The notes beneath the pieces were generated by a model that was given only the letters and a program-made list of their open reading frames with translations, ran no database searches and had not been told where the DNA came from. DNA of 64,000 bases from Trebonia sp050013875 (GTDB taxonomy: Bacteria > Actinomycetota > Actinomycetes > Streptosporangiales > Streptosporangiaceae). Positions 27,907 to 36,238 of the stretch are shown here, one piece after another; positions within the stretch are counted from its first letter, which is position 1; each line of letters begins with the position of its first letter. The position numbers and the translations under genes are program-made. The DNA lies in contig JBEKEK010000038.1 in assembly GCA_050013875.1 (NCBI GenBank), positions 9,043 to 73,042 on the forward strand, written 5' to 3'.

Positions 27907-28642
27907 GCGGCAGCGGCAGCGCCACCACCAGCAGGACGAGGGCGTACGGGAGCGCGGTGTACAGCCCGGTCTCCTGCAAGGTGGTGAAGATCTGCAGCGG
28001 GATGCCGAACGGATGGTAGGCGATGATCACCACCGCCCCGAAGGCGCCGATCGCCCGCGCCCACGCGACCGCCAGCGACATCGCCAGCCCGGGGGCGGCC
28101 AACGGCAGCGTGACCCGCCGGAACACCCGCGACGGCCGGTCACCGAGCAGCCCCGCCTGCTGCTCGAGGCTGGTGTCCACGCTGGCGAAGGCGGCCTGCG
28201 CGCCGAGCACGTAATAAGGCGCCGACTCGTAGACCTCGGCGATCACCAGGGCGAGGAACGTGTTGGTGGCCGAGGCGTGCAGCCAGCTGAGAATCGAGCC
28301 GATCCAGGTGTAGGGGCCGACCATGAACACCAGCAGCAGCCCGATCACCAGCGGCGGCAGCAGCAGCGCGCACAGGATGCCCGCCTCCCAGACCCGCGGG
28401 AACGGCAGCCGGTCCCGCGCCAGCATCCACGCGAGCGGTGTGCCCGCCAAGATCAGCACCCCGAGTGTCACGGCGCCCGACTCCACCGACGTCACCAGCG
28501 GGTCCAGGTCCCCCGGCCCGGTCAGCGCGGCCCAGAGGTCGCCCGGCGACATCCGGCCGATCAAGGTGATCACCGGGCCGAGCAGCGCGATCCAGATGAC
28601 CGCCGCGCCCAGGATGGAAAAGCCGGCGGAGATGGAACGCAC
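27857..28642 (-). CDS. Molybdate/tungstate-type ABC importer permease
   Basis: This ~261-aa membrane protein has about six helices (ILGAAVIWIALLGPVITLIG, ILCALLLPPLVIGLLLVFMV, ALPYALVLLVVALPLPLAAYVW). The EAA-type coupling loop is EQQAGLLGDRPSRVFRRVTLPLAAPGL. GTG 28642 is preferred because GGAGGACGCGGAG precedes it; an upstream extension to 28759 would overlap the binding-protein gene and read as non-membrane sequence. It forms a homodimeric channel by analogy with ModB/WtpB. Confidence 0.85.
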   Translation of the reverse strand: MRSISAGFSILGAAVIWIALLGPVITLIGRMSPGDLWAALTGPGDLDPLVTSVESGAVTLGVLILAGTPLAWMLARDRLPFPRVWEAGILCALLLPPLVIGLLLVFMVGPYTWIGSILSWLHASATNTFLALVIAEVYESAPYYVLGAQAAFASVDTSLEQQAGLLGDRPSRVFRRVTLPLAAPGLAMSLAVAWARAIGAFGAVVIIAYHPFGIPLQIFTTLQETGLYTALPYALVLLVVALPLPLAAYVWSARAERRRRG

Positions 28643-28680
28643 GCGTGCTCCGCGTCCTCCGCTTCCGTTCTGCCCAAAAC

Positions 28681-28723
28681 GGGGCGGCCAGGAACGGGAG
28701 CTATCCCCGTCCCTGGCCACCCC
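28681..28723. terminator. Intercistronic hairpin between binding-protein and permease genes
   Basis: GGCCAGG (28686-28692) pairs with CCTGGCC (28712-28718). ACGGG and CCCGT pair inside, and outer GGGG/CCCC pairs extend the stem to 28681-28723. It lies just after the binding-protein stop in a minus-strand operon. Such hairpins commonly raise binding-protein mRNA over permease mRNA by partial termination or 3'-end protection. There is no T-run. Confidence 0.7.
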
Positions 28724-28742
28724 GGAAGAAGCGGCCTGCGGG

Positions 28743-29825
28743 CTAGGAGCCCAGCTCACTGAGGATGTCGGCCGGGACGGCGCTCTTGTCGCCGACCACC
28801 GTGGGCGTGATCAGCTTGAACCCTCCCGCCTTGTACTGCGCCAGGCCGGTCGGCGACAGCGTGTACTTGATGAACGCGATCCCGGCCGGAGTCGGCGTGC
28901 CGATCGTCGTGATGTCGATGACCTGCGGCGATCCGCTCTTGGTCATGCCATTGGTGAGCTTAACGGTCGCCGTCGCGTACGTCGAGGCGAGCGCGGCGTC
29001 GCCGAGGTTGATCGCCGTCGGCAATGGGATGTAGTCCAGGTGCAGCTCGACCGCCTGGGTCACGAACGCGCTCGACGCGTCGAGCTGGCCGGACTCGAGG
29101 GTGGAGTCGAGCGACGACTCGGCGTAGATCTGCGAGCTGTTGGAGGTACCGGGGTCACTCGTGCCGAGGATCTTCGACACCGTGTCCGAGGGCAGGTGGT
29201 AGTACTTCTGCGCGAGCTCGAGCATGTAGATGAAGTCACGGCCCTGCGGGTCGGTGTTCGGGTCGGTGCGGCCAAGCTTGAGGCCCGGCGTCTGCAGCAG
29301 CGTCGAGAAGAGGGTGCTGAGCGGCTTCGAGCCGTCGGCGTAGGCCTTGAACTCGCTGGCGTACTTGGACTTCGGGTTGTACGCGATGACCATCGAGGTG
29401 CCCGCGTACGGGATGTACCACTTGGTGAACTTCGGCTGCAGCGGCGTGATGTTGTCGCCGCCGACCGACTCGAAGACGTTCGGGCTGATCTCGCCGGCCG
29501 CGATGTCGGCCTCGAGCGTGCCCGAGGCGTTGCCGGTGCCGGAGAACCCCGCGCCGGTGGCGGCGGTGAAGGCCGGCTTCACGACGTTCTCGTTGAGGTA
29601 CTCAAGGGACGAGGCGTAGGCGACGTTCGCGGTGCCGGAGACGGCGGTCGAGCTCGCTGACGCGGACGTGGACGCAGATGCGGACGCGGTAGCCGACGCA
29701 GACGTGGACGCTGCGGTCGACGAAGACGACGAAGACGAGCTGCTGCAGGCCGCAGCGGTGAGGCCGAGGCAGGCTAGGCCGGCCACGACGGCGAACCGCC
29801 GGGCTGAAGTCCGGAAATTAAGCAT
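28743..29825 (-). CDS. Molybdate/tungstate-type extracellular solute-binding lipoprotein
   Basis: ATG 29825 gives a 360-aa lipoprotein with signal peptide RFAVVAGLACLGLTAAAC. A long Ser/Ala/Thr linker (about 40 residues) follows, then a periplasmic-binding-protein-II fold: VAYASSLEYLNENVVKPAFTA, DIAAGEISPNVFESVGGDNI, WYIPYAGTSMVIAYNPKSKY, GRTDPNTDPQGRDFIYMLEL. The pattern is closest to WtpA/ModA-like proteins. The linker is longer and more repetitive than usual. It heads the operon; the promoter lies in 29826-29995. Confidence 0.83.
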   Translation of the reverse strand: MLNFRTSARRFAVVAGLACLGLTAAACSSSSSSSSSTAASTSASATASASASTSASASSTAVSGTANVAYASSLEYLNENVVKPAFTAATGAGFSGTGNASGTLEADIAAGEISPNVFESVGGDNITPLQPKFTKWYIPYAGTSMVIAYNPKSKYASEFKAYADGSKPLSTLFSTLLQTPGLKLGRTDPNTDPQGRDFIYMLELAQKYYHLPSDTVSKILGTSDPGTSNSSQIYAESSLDSTLESGQLDASSAFVTQAVELHLDYIPLPTAINLGDAALASTYATATVKLTNGMTKSGSPQVIDITTIGTPTPAGIAFIKYTLSPTGLAQYKAGGFKLITPTVVGDKSAVPADILSELGS

Positions 29826-29995
29826 TCCCCGACGATAGCCAGCCCCAGTTGCGTAGCGCAACAACCCTTGACACCTCGGGCGCGCCATCCCCCCTGGTCA
29901 GAGCCAGCTAACGGCAGCGCCACTCGCTTGCATTGGGATCTTTCTGTTATCAGTATCTTGCTGTTAGCCGCCCCCGGTCACCGGTGTGGTGCCGG

Positions 29996-30457
29996 TTAGA
30001 TTAAGAGCGCCAGCCAACCGGTCAGCACGTCGGGCTGGTCCTGGGTGCGGAATCGGAGGCGGAACTGACCATCCGGTTTGGGTTCGATGCTGAAGCAGCC
30101 GATCTCATCGATCTCGGCGCCGGTGGTCTCGCCCGCCAGCGTCTGGGTCTCGACCGTGCCCGCTCGCGGCGGGACGAGCTGCCCGAGCAGGGCCTCATCG
30201 GTGACCTCGACCTCGATCGAGAACAGCGCCGAGGCGAAGGTGAGCGCGCGGATGGTCGCGGCCTCCGACCGCAGGCTCGCGCTCAGCCCGGCGTCCTGCT
30301 GGGAGTCGTAGACGAGCTGCGCGAGCTCGGCGTCGATATGGTGCCAGGCGTAAGCGCTCCGCGCGGCCGCGATGAACGCCGCCGGAACGGCCGCGCGGCC
30401 GGCTACCGCCGCGCGGAGTTCCGCCAGCAGTTGCTCGTCATCGGTGTTTTTATTCAC
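29996..30457 (-). CDS. 153-aa protein coupled to the sigma factor (unknown; conflict-locus associated)
   Basis: GTG 30457 with CGGAGGCGAG upstream overlaps the sigma-factor stop by eight bases. Features are a helical N-terminus (DEQLLAELRAAVAGRAAVPAAF), then AWHHIDAELAQLVYDSQQD, and a beta-rich C-terminal half (ALFSIEVEVTDEALLGQLV, TLAGETTGAEIDEIGCFSIEPKP, RLRFRTQDQPDVLTGWLAL). There is no signal or membrane helix. I have the impression of similar small proteins next to sigma/CHAT loci in actinobacteria but cannot name a family. Co-translation suggests a sigma partner or anti-sigma. Confidence 0.75.
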   Translation of the reverse strand: MNKNTDDEQLLAELRAAVAGRAAVPAAFIAAARSAYAWHHIDAELAQLVYDSQQDAGLSASLRSEAATIRALTFASALFSIEVEVTDEALLGQLVPPRAGTVETQTLAGETTGAEIDEIGCFSIEPKPDGQFRLRFRTQDQPDVLTGWLALLI

Positions 30458-31124
30458 GTGACTCGCCTCCGGTGATGAAGACCCAGGAAACCGGATGTCC
30501 TGCGTCTGGAGTAAGCCCCGTGTGCCCCGAACGCGCCGTGCTGCCCGCCTGCAGCGTGTCGGAGAGCCCGGCCAGCTGCGGTGACCGGCGCAGCCGGTCC
30601 AGGCAGCGGCCGCGCATCGGCCCGATGCTGCCCGGCGGGATGCCAAGCCGGGCGCTTATCTGCGCGTAGGACAGCGGCGGGTCACTGACGAGCAGAGTGA
30701 GCAGCCGCCGGCTCTCCTCGGGGAGCTCGGCGAGGGCCGCGCGGAGCCGCGCGTGCCGTTCGGCCCTGAGCACCTCTTCCTCGACCAGCTCAGGATCGGC
30801 TTCCGCCGCGAGCACGCTGTCCTCCGGCTCGCCGCCGAAAGGCTCGCATCGCTGTGACTCCTTGAGCAACCGCACACATTCGCGCCGGGTCGTGGTGGAC
30901 AGCCAGCCGGGCAGGGCAGCCGGCTCGCGCAGCTTGCCCAGCTGCTTAACCAGGCCGGTCCAGATCGTCTGGCCGACGTCCTCGATATCGGCCGCGGATA
31001 GCCGGTAGCGGGCGCAGATGGACCAGACAAGAGGCGCATACCTATCGACTATCTCGTCCCACGCACCCTCGTCGCCGGCCGCGGCACGGCCGACGAGGGC
31101 GACGACATAAGGATCATCACGCAC
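30450..31124 (-). CDS. ECF-like sigma-70 family RNA polymerase sigma factor
   Basis: This 224-aa protein has region 2 (AWDEIVDRYAPLVWSICARYRLSAADIEDVGQTIWTGL), a linker, and region 4 (RLRAALAELPEESRRLLTLLV, SYAQISARLGIPPGSIGPMRGRCLDRLRR). GTG 31124 is chosen because AGGAGCTTTCC precedes it; an open frame continues upstream to 31349 but is non-conserved in appearance. It probably directs a small regulon, perhaps including the CHAT/subtilase genes. The cognate partner may be the coupled 153-aa product. Confidence 0.88.
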   Translation of the reverse strand: MRDDPYVVALVGRAAAGDEGAWDEIVDRYAPLVWSICARYRLSAADIEDVGQTIWTGLVKQLGKLREPAALPGWLSTTTRRECVRLLKESQRCEPFGGEPEDSVLAAEADPELVEEEVLRAERHARLRAALAELPEESRRLLTLLVSDPPLSYAQISARLGIPPGSIGPMRGRCLDRLRRSPQLAGLSDTLQAGSTARSGHTGLTPDAGHPVSWVFITGGESRE

Positions 31125-31191
31125 GGAAAGCTCCTGTGGCGTGGTGGCGGCAATTCTCTTGCCCTTACTTGCCCGGAGGGAGCATGCGGCC

Positions 31192-31222
31192 GCCAGATAC
31201 ACCGAATTTAGACGTATCTGGC
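31192..31222. promoter_or_regulatory. Inverted repeat between divergent sigma-factor and J/PASTA genes
   Basis: GCCAGATAC (31192-31200) and GTATCTGGC (31214-31222) are perfect 9-bp arms with a 13-base AT-richer spacer. The position, 68 bases upstream of each gene start, is that of a shared operator. Confidence 0.6.
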
Positions 31223-31290
31223 CGACCGCGAAACGCACCGTCAGTATGTATTCGCGATCATCGGAACCGGAGATAAGGAAGTGATCTCCA

Positions 31291-31797
31291 GTGCCCAAGG
31301 TTACCTGGTACGACGTGCTCGGGGTTACCAGCGGCGCCTCGGCCGTCACCCTGCGCCGCGCCCACGACGAACGGCTGCTGCAGCTCCGCTCCTATTTCAC
31401 CCCGCCCGCGCCCGCGCCATCGGCGCCCGCGCCGCCGACTTTGGGCCCGCCATCCCCGGTGGTCAGCGCCGCATCCCGGGCGGCGGCAGCGGTCGAGGAG
31501 GCGTGGCGGGTCCTCGGCGACCCCGGGCAGCGCAGGCGCTATGACGCCCTGCTCGGCCCGCACTCACCGGTACCGCCCCGGCACCGGCTGACCGTGCCTG
31601 ACGTCCGCGGCCTCTTCTACCGGCCCAGCCAGGCGGTCGCCGCCACGGCCGGGCTGCGGCTCGCGGTGATCCGGCTGACGCCTGACCCGCTCCCGGTCGA
31701 GGGGCTGGTCGTCGGGCAGTCCCCCGGTCCGGGGGAAACGGTGAGCTGCCGGTCCACGCTGACTGTCGAAGTCTGGCACCCAGCGCGTAGTCGGTGA
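31291..31797 (+). CDS. J-domain-like/PASTA fusion protein
   Basis: This 168-aa soluble protein has an N-terminal ~90 residues like a J domain (TWYDVLGVTSGASAVTLRRAHDERLL; VEEAWRVLGDPGQRRRYDALL), but the HPD tripeptide needed to stimulate DnaK is absent and a Pro-rich insertion interrupts it. Residues ~100-165 are one PASTA repeat (LTVPDVRGLFYRPSQAVAAT, VEGLVVGQSPGPGETV), a fold normally found outside the cell on penicillin-binding proteins and Ser/Thr kinases. There is no signal peptide. GTG 31291 has AGGAAG ten bases upstream. Confidence 0.75.
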   Translation: MPKVTWYDVLGVTSGASAVTLRRAHDERLLQLRSYFTPPAPAPSAPAPPTLGPPSPVVSAASRAAAAVEEAWRVLGDPGQRRRYDALLGPHSPVPPRHRLTVPDVRGLFYRPSQAVAATAGLRLAVIRLTPDPLPVEGLVVGQSPGPGETVSCRSTLTVEVWHPARSR

Positions 31798-32030
31798 CGG
31801 TCCAGGCCGGCCGTCCGGTGCTGGCACCAGACGAGGAGCCGGTGACGGGGTGGGGCGAAGCAGCCGTCCGTTCATTATGACTGGCTTGCTCTTTTCCGCT
31901 TTTTGGACTTTTCTCTTGGGTTAAGCGCACAGACGACGCGGGCCGTGGTTGGGAAACCCCCCAGTGACCGGCCGCCCGGCCGGGGCGGATGATGGCCTTC
32001 GAACTGTGGATACACCCGGGAGGGTTCTGC

Positions 32031-33140
32031 ATGAAGACGCGAGCAGCGGTGCTCAGGGACATCGGCAAGCCGTTCGAGATCGTCGAGCTTGACCTCGACG
32101 AGCCGAAGACCGGCGAGGTGCTGGTCCGGTTCGCCGCCTCCGGGCTCTGCCACTCCGACGATCACCTGCGCACCGGCGACATCCCGGTGCGCTACCCGAT
32201 CGTCGGCGGGCACGAGGGCGCGGGCGTGGTGGAGCAGGTGGGCATAGGGGTGACCCGGCTGGCCGTCGGCGACCACGTGGTGGCGTCGTTCCTCCCGGTC
32301 TGCGGCAAGTGCCGGTTCTGCGCGCGCGGTCAGACCAACCTCTGCGACTACGGCCGCTTCCTGGTGGACAACTGCCTGCCCGATGGCACCTTCCGCTACC
32401 ACGAGGGCTCGGCCGACTTCGGGCAGATGTGCCTGCTCGGGACCTTCTCGCAGCGCGCGGTGCTGTCGGAAGCCTCGGTAGTGAAGATCGAGGACGACAT
32501 CCCCCTCGAGCTCGCGGCCCTGACCGGGTGCGGGGTGCCGACCGGGTTCGGGTCCGCGGTCAAGGCGGGCGAGGTCAAGCCGGGCGACACCACGCTGGTG
32601 TACGGCGTCGGCGGGGTCGGGGTCAACGCGCTGCAGGGCGCGTCGATCGCGGGCGCGCGGCACGTCATCGCGGTCGACCCGGTGGCGTTCAAGCGCGAGT
32701 CCGCGTTCACCTTCGGCGCGACCCACGCGGTCGCCAGCACCGAGGAGGCGCAGGCGCTGGCGCTCGAGCTGACCTGGGGCGTGGGCGCCGACCAGGCGAT
32801 CGTGACCATGGGCGTGGTGACCGAGGACGTGGTCTCGGCCGCGTTCGCCGCGATCCGCAAGCGCGGCATCGTGGTCCTCACCGGGCTGGCGGGGCCGGGC
32901 GCCAAGACGGTGAACGTGTCCGGGTTCGAGCTGGCGCTCTTCGAGAAGCGGCTGCAGGGTGCGCTGTTCGGCTCGTCCAACCCGTTCGACGACATCCCGC
33001 GCATCCTCGACCTGTACCGGGCGGGCAAGCTCAAGCTGTCCGAGCTGATCACCACCCGGTACACCCTTGACCAGGTCAACGCGGGTTACGAGGACATGAT
33101 GGCGGGCCGCAACATCCGTGGCGTCATCATTCACGAGTGA
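32031..33140 (+). CDS. NDMA-dependent (mycofactocin-associated) alcohol dehydrogenase
   Basis: This 369-aa zinc MDR enzyme begins MKTRAAVLRDIGKPFEIVEL. It has the catalytic zinc site ASGLCHSDDH and GGHEGAG, structural zinc CGKCRFCARGQTNLC and the nucleotide motif GVGGVGVNAL. This length and sequence style match the NDMA-dependent group, whose tightly bound NAD is thought to be recycled through mycofactocin. ATG 32031 follows GGGAGGG. The mycofactocin genes lie 4-9 kb downstream, which supports the assignment. Confidence 0.88.
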   Translation: MKTRAAVLRDIGKPFEIVELDLDEPKTGEVLVRFAASGLCHSDDHLRTGDIPVRYPIVGGHEGAGVVEQVGIGVTRLAVGDHVVASFLPVCGKCRFCARGQTNLCDYGRFLVDNCLPDGTFRYHEGSADFGQMCLLGTFSQRAVLSEASVVKIEDDIPLELAALTGCGVPTGFGSAVKAGEVKPGDTTLVYGVGGVGVNALQGASIAGARHVIAVDPVAFKRESAFTFGATHAVASTEEAQALALELTWGVGADQAIVTMGVVTEDVVSAAFAAIRKRGIVVLTGLAGPGAKTVNVSGFELALFEKRLQGALFGSSNPFDDIPRILDLYRAGKLKLSELITTRYTLDQVNAGYEDMMAGRNIRGVIIHE

Positions 33141-33164
33141 CCCTGTTACCTCTACGATGGGCGC

Positions 33165-33938
33165 ATGAACCCGCTTTCAGGCGTGCTGAGCGAGGCGTGG
33201 ACGCTCTACAAGCGCCACGCCTCGCATTTCCTTCTGATCTCGTTCGCGATCTACCTGGCCGTCGCCGTCATCACCGCGCTGCTGAGCCTGGCCCTGGGTT
33301 CCTTCGGCGCCGTCATCGGCGGTCTGCTCAGCCTGTTCGGCACCTTCCTGCTGCAGGCCGCGCTGGTCAAGGCGGTGCAGGACGCCCGTGACGGGCGGAT
33401 CGATCTCGACCTGCGCGCGACCGTGAACGCGGCGCTGCCGTTCGTCGGCGCTGTCGCGATCGCCGGGATCTTCGCCAGCATCGCCATCGGCATCGGGTTC
33501 GTGCTGATCATCGTCCCCGGGCTGATCCTGCTGACGTTCCTGTCGCTGATCGTGCCGGAGATCGTGATTGGCGGCGCCACCGCCTTCGAGTCGTTCGGGC
33601 GGAGCTGGCGGACGGTCCGCGGCTACGCGTGGCACGTCTTCGGTACCTACGTCCTGGTGTTCATCATCATGATCGTCGCCGAGTTCATCGTCGGGCTGAT
33701 CCTGCTGGCGCTGCCGAACGCGGCCAGGACCTTCATCTCCGACATCGTGGTGGGGACCCTGGTCGCTCCGTGGCTCGCCGCCGTGGTCACGCTGGTCTAC
33801 GACCGGCTGAAGATCGCGCACGGCCAGCCACCGGAGCCGGGCTACAGCGCACCGGGCGGCGGGACCGGGGCACCCGGTAACGGGTACGACACACCCGGTG
33901 GCGGCGGGTACGGGTCGTACGACCCTAGTTCGGGCTGA
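33165..33938 (+). CDS. Polytopic membrane protein with Gly/Tyr-rich tail
   Basis: This 257-aa protein has about six hydrophobic helices (LLISFAIYLAVAVITALLSL; AVIGGLLSLFGTFLLQAAL; IGIGFVLIIVPGLILLTFLS; FGTYVLVFIIMIVAEFIVGL). It resembles GPDPase-membrane-domain/YciC-like proteins. The C-terminal ~30 residues are Gly/Pro/Tyr-rich (PGGGTGAPGNGYDTPGGGGYG) and likely cytoplasmic. The last 14 bases overlap the end of the convergent Lon-N gene. The function is unknown. Confidence 0.75.
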   Translation: MNPLSGVLSEAWTLYKRHASHFLLISFAIYLAVAVITALLSLALGSFGAVIGGLLSLFGTFLLQAALVKAVQDARDGRIDLDLRATVNAALPFVGAVAIAGIFASIAIGIGFVLIIVPGLILLTFLSLIVPEIVIGGATAFESFGRSWRTVRGYAWHVFGTYVLVFIIMIVAEFIVGLILLALPNAARTFISDIVVGTLVAPWLAAVVTLVYDRLKIAHGQPPEPGYSAPGGGTGAPGNGYDTPGGGGYGSYDPSSG

Positions 33939-34602
33939 ACTGCTCGTGGGCGTAGTCGGGGGCAGGCCGGGAGGTGGTGGCGCGGAGGATGGCGGTCTCG
34001 CGGACCAGTAGGGAGCGCTCCAATCGCAGGCGGCTCAGCGCGTCCGGGGCGGCGAGCAGCGACTGGCGCTCGGGCAGGTCAATGATCATCGCGGCGCCGA
34101 TCACGTAGGAGAGCAGGACCGGCTCGTCGGGCAGGTCGGCGACGCTGATCACGCCGCCGCCCTGGTCGGCGAGGGCGTTCAGGTAGGCGCGGAACCCGGC
34201 CTGGACCTGCCGCACCACCACCGCCGCCGCCTCGGCCGCGCCCGGCTCGGCGACGCCGTCAGGCAGCAGCTCCACCGCACCCCGCAGATACGGCCGCGAC
34301 TGGTCGGTGCTGACCAGGCGGAACCGATCGGTGCCGACCGTCTGCAGGTCGTAGCGGCCGTCGGCGTGCGGCGCGACCTGGCGCACCACCGCGACACAGC
34401 CAACCTCGTGCAGCGCGGCCGGGCCGGCCTGGCCGACCTCGCGGCCGGACCGGATCGCGATCACCCCGAACTTCCGGGGCTCGGGCCCGGCCAGCAGCTC
34501 GGCCACCAGCGTGCGGTACCGTTCCTCGAAGACGTGCAACGGCAAGCGCATGCCGGGAAATAGCACGGTCGACAGCGGGAACAGAGGCAGCATCTCGCTC
34601 AT
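33925..34602 (-). CDS. LON N-terminal substrate-binding domain protein
   Basis: This 225-aa protein starts MLPLFPLSTVLFPGMRLPLHVFEERYR, the classic Lon-N (PUA-like) opening, with FGVIAIRSGREVG and YDLQTVGTDRFRLV following. There is no AAA or protease domain. Stand-alone Lon-N proteins are common in actinobacteria with no agreed function; they probably bind unfolded protein or peptides. Confidence 0.9.
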   Translation of the reverse strand: MSEMLPLFPLSTVLFPGMRLPLHVFEERYRTLVAELLAGPEPRKFGVIAIRSGREVGQAGPAALHEVGCVAVVRQVAPHADGRYDLQTVGTDRFRLVSTDQSRPYLRGAVELLPDGVAEPGAAEAAAVVVRQVQAGFRAYLNALADQGGGVISVADLPDEPVLLSYVIGAAMIIDLPERQSLLAAPDALSRLRLERSLLVRETAILRATTSRPAPDYAHEQFSPN

Positions 34603-34714
34603 ATCGATGAAAGTACGTCCAGGGAACTGTGCCTATCGAAGTGCGATTGACGCCCGGGACGTCGCGGGGTAAATCCGTTTGCCGGGTCGCAAAGGCGTGC
34701 CTTAGTCTATCAGC

Positions 34715-34951
34715 AACGCGTTGACGGAGCCGAGTAGCCGGGGACCACGCGGGCCGAGAGAGCCGCCGGAAGCTGTGAAGGCGGACTCGCGCCCCCGATA
34801 GTGAAGACACTCCCGAGCGTTTTGCAACAATATTTTTCAACAAGGCCGCCCGGCCCGTCCGGGCGGCGAAGGCGCGGTGGCACCGCGAGTTAGCCCTTCT
34901 CGCCCGCGCCAGTCAAGGGATCACTCACGTAGTCCGCAGGAGGACTAAGCG
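34715..34951 (+). ncRNA. T-box riboswitch, specifier GAC (Asp), translational type
   Basis: Stem I runs from AACGC (34715-34719) to GCGTT (34817-34821), with GGAG/CTCC inside. The specifier loop shows 5' AGTA (about 34734) and 3' GAA (34803-34805) followed by GAC (34806-34808), an Asp codon. The distal arm carries GAGAGAG and CTGTGAAGG elements. A stem GCCGCCCGG/CCGGGCGGC follows, then the T-box core GGTGGCACCGCG (34876-34887), whose TGGC bulge complements a tRNA 3' GCCA end. That matches G73, the discriminator of bacterial tRNA-Asp. Before the gene, TAGTCC (34930) pairs with GGACTA (34942) and hides the ribosome binding site AGGAGG (34938-34943). Uncharged tRNA would thus open translation. 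Confidence 0.9.
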
Positions 34952-36238
34952 ATGATCCGCACCCTAGTTGCCGACCTGCACCGCCACGTCGGCCAGACCG
35001 TCACCATCGCCGGCTGGGCGCAGACCCTCCGGCTGCAGCGCGCCCTCCAGTTCGTGATCGTCCGCGACCACACCGGCACCGTCCAGATTGCCCACCGGCG
35101 CGACGGCACCCCGCTCGAGGAGACCCTCGACGGCCTGTCGGCCGAATCCGCCGTCCGGGTAACCGGCCGGGTGGTGGCCAACCCGGCCGTCAGCCTCGGC
35201 GGCCTTGAGGTGATCCCCACCGCCGTCATCGTCGAGAACCGCGCCGCGACGCCGCTGCCCATCGACGCCCGCACCGGACCGGAGGGCCGCCAGGACTGGC
35301 GGTACCTCGACGTCCGCCGCCGCCCGGCCGCGCGGCTGGTGTTCGAGGTACAGACCACCGTCGAGCAGGCCATGCGGTCGTTCGCCTACGCCCACGGCTG
35401 CACCGAGATGCACACGCCCAAGCTGATGGGCACCGCGTCGGAGTCAGGGTCGGAGGTCTTCGAGGTCGGGTACTTCGGCCGTTCCGCCTACCTGGCGCAG
35501 TCACCGCAGTTCTACAAGCAGATGGCGATCGCGGCCGGCATCGACCGGGTCTTCGAGGTCGGCCCGGTGTTCCGCGCCGAGCCCTCGTTCACCTCCCGGC
35601 ACGCCACCGAGTTCACCGGGGTGGACGTGGAACTCGCCTGGATCGACAGCGTCGCGGACGTGATGGACTTCGAGGAGCGGATGCTGGCGCACGTGCTCGC
35701 CGAGGCCGACGCCGCGCACGGCCCGGCGCTTGCCGAGCAGTTCGGGGTGAAGGTGGTCGTGCCGACGGTCCCGTTCCCGCGCGTCCCGATGGCCGAGGCG
35801 CTCAAGATCGCGGGAGCCGGTCGCGGCGGCGACCTGGACACGGCCGGCGAGCGGGCGGTCGCGGCGTGGGTCCGCGAGCGCACCGGCCACGAGTTCGCCT
35901 TCGTGACCGAGTACCCCGCGTCGGTCCGGCCGTTCTATCATCTGCGCCCGGCCGGCGCACCGCAGCTGACCGCCAGCTACGACCTGCTCTGGAAGGGGCT
36001 CGAGATCACCACCGGCGCGCAGCGCGAGCACCGGTACGACGTGCTGCTCGCGCAGGCGGCCGAGAAGGGGCTGTCACCAGAGCCGATCCGGGACTACCTG
36101 AACGCCTTCAGGTACGGGTGCCCGCCGCACGGCGGCTTCGGCCTCGGCCTCGGCCGGGTGCTGATGGCGGCGCTCGGGCTCGACTCGATCCGGGATGCCA
36201 CGTTCCTGTTCCGCGGGCCGAACCGGCTCACTCCTTGA
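34952..36238 (+). CDS. aspS: Archaeal-type aspartyl-tRNA synthetase (AspS2)
   Basis: This 428-aa class II synthetase has an N-terminal OB-fold (VGQTVTIAGWAQTLRLQRALQFVIVRD). Motif 2 appears as FEVGPVFRAEPSFTSRHATEFT, and motif 3 as GGFGLGLGRVLM. It lacks the ~100-residue GAD insertion of normal bacterial AspRS (~590 aa), so it is of the archaeal/AspS2 type, often non-discriminating between tRNA-Asp and tRNA-Asn. It is controlled by the T-box just upstream. Its end overlaps the mftF end by 11 bases. It is probably a second, regulated synthetase beside a housekeeping one elsewhere. Confidence 0.92.
   Translation: MIRTLVADLHRHVGQTVTIAGWAQTLRLQRALQFVIVRDHTGTVQIAHRRDGTPLEETLDGLSAESAVRVTGRVVANPAVSLGGLEVIPTAVIVENRAATPLPIDARTGPEGRQDWRYLDVRRRPAARLVFEVQTTVEQAMRSFAYAHGCTEMHTPKLMGTASESGSEVFEVGYFGRSAYLAQSPQFYKQMAIAAGIDRVFEVGPVFRAEPSFTSRHATEFTGVDVELAWIDSVADVMDFEERMLAHVLAEADAAHGPALAEQFGVKVVVPTVPFPRVPMAEALKIAGAGRGGDLDTAGERAVAAWVRERTGHEFAFVTEYPASVRPFYHLRPAGAPQLTASYDLLWKGLEITTGAQREHRYDVLLAQAAEKGLSPEPIRDYLNAFRYGCPPHGGFGLGLGRVLMAALGLDSIRDATFLFRGPNRLTP

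Noticed and set aside
31875..33134. 419-codon minus-strand open frame over the NDMA-type dehydrogenase
   Set aside because: Shadow of a clearly conserved gene; no domain or ribosome binding site.
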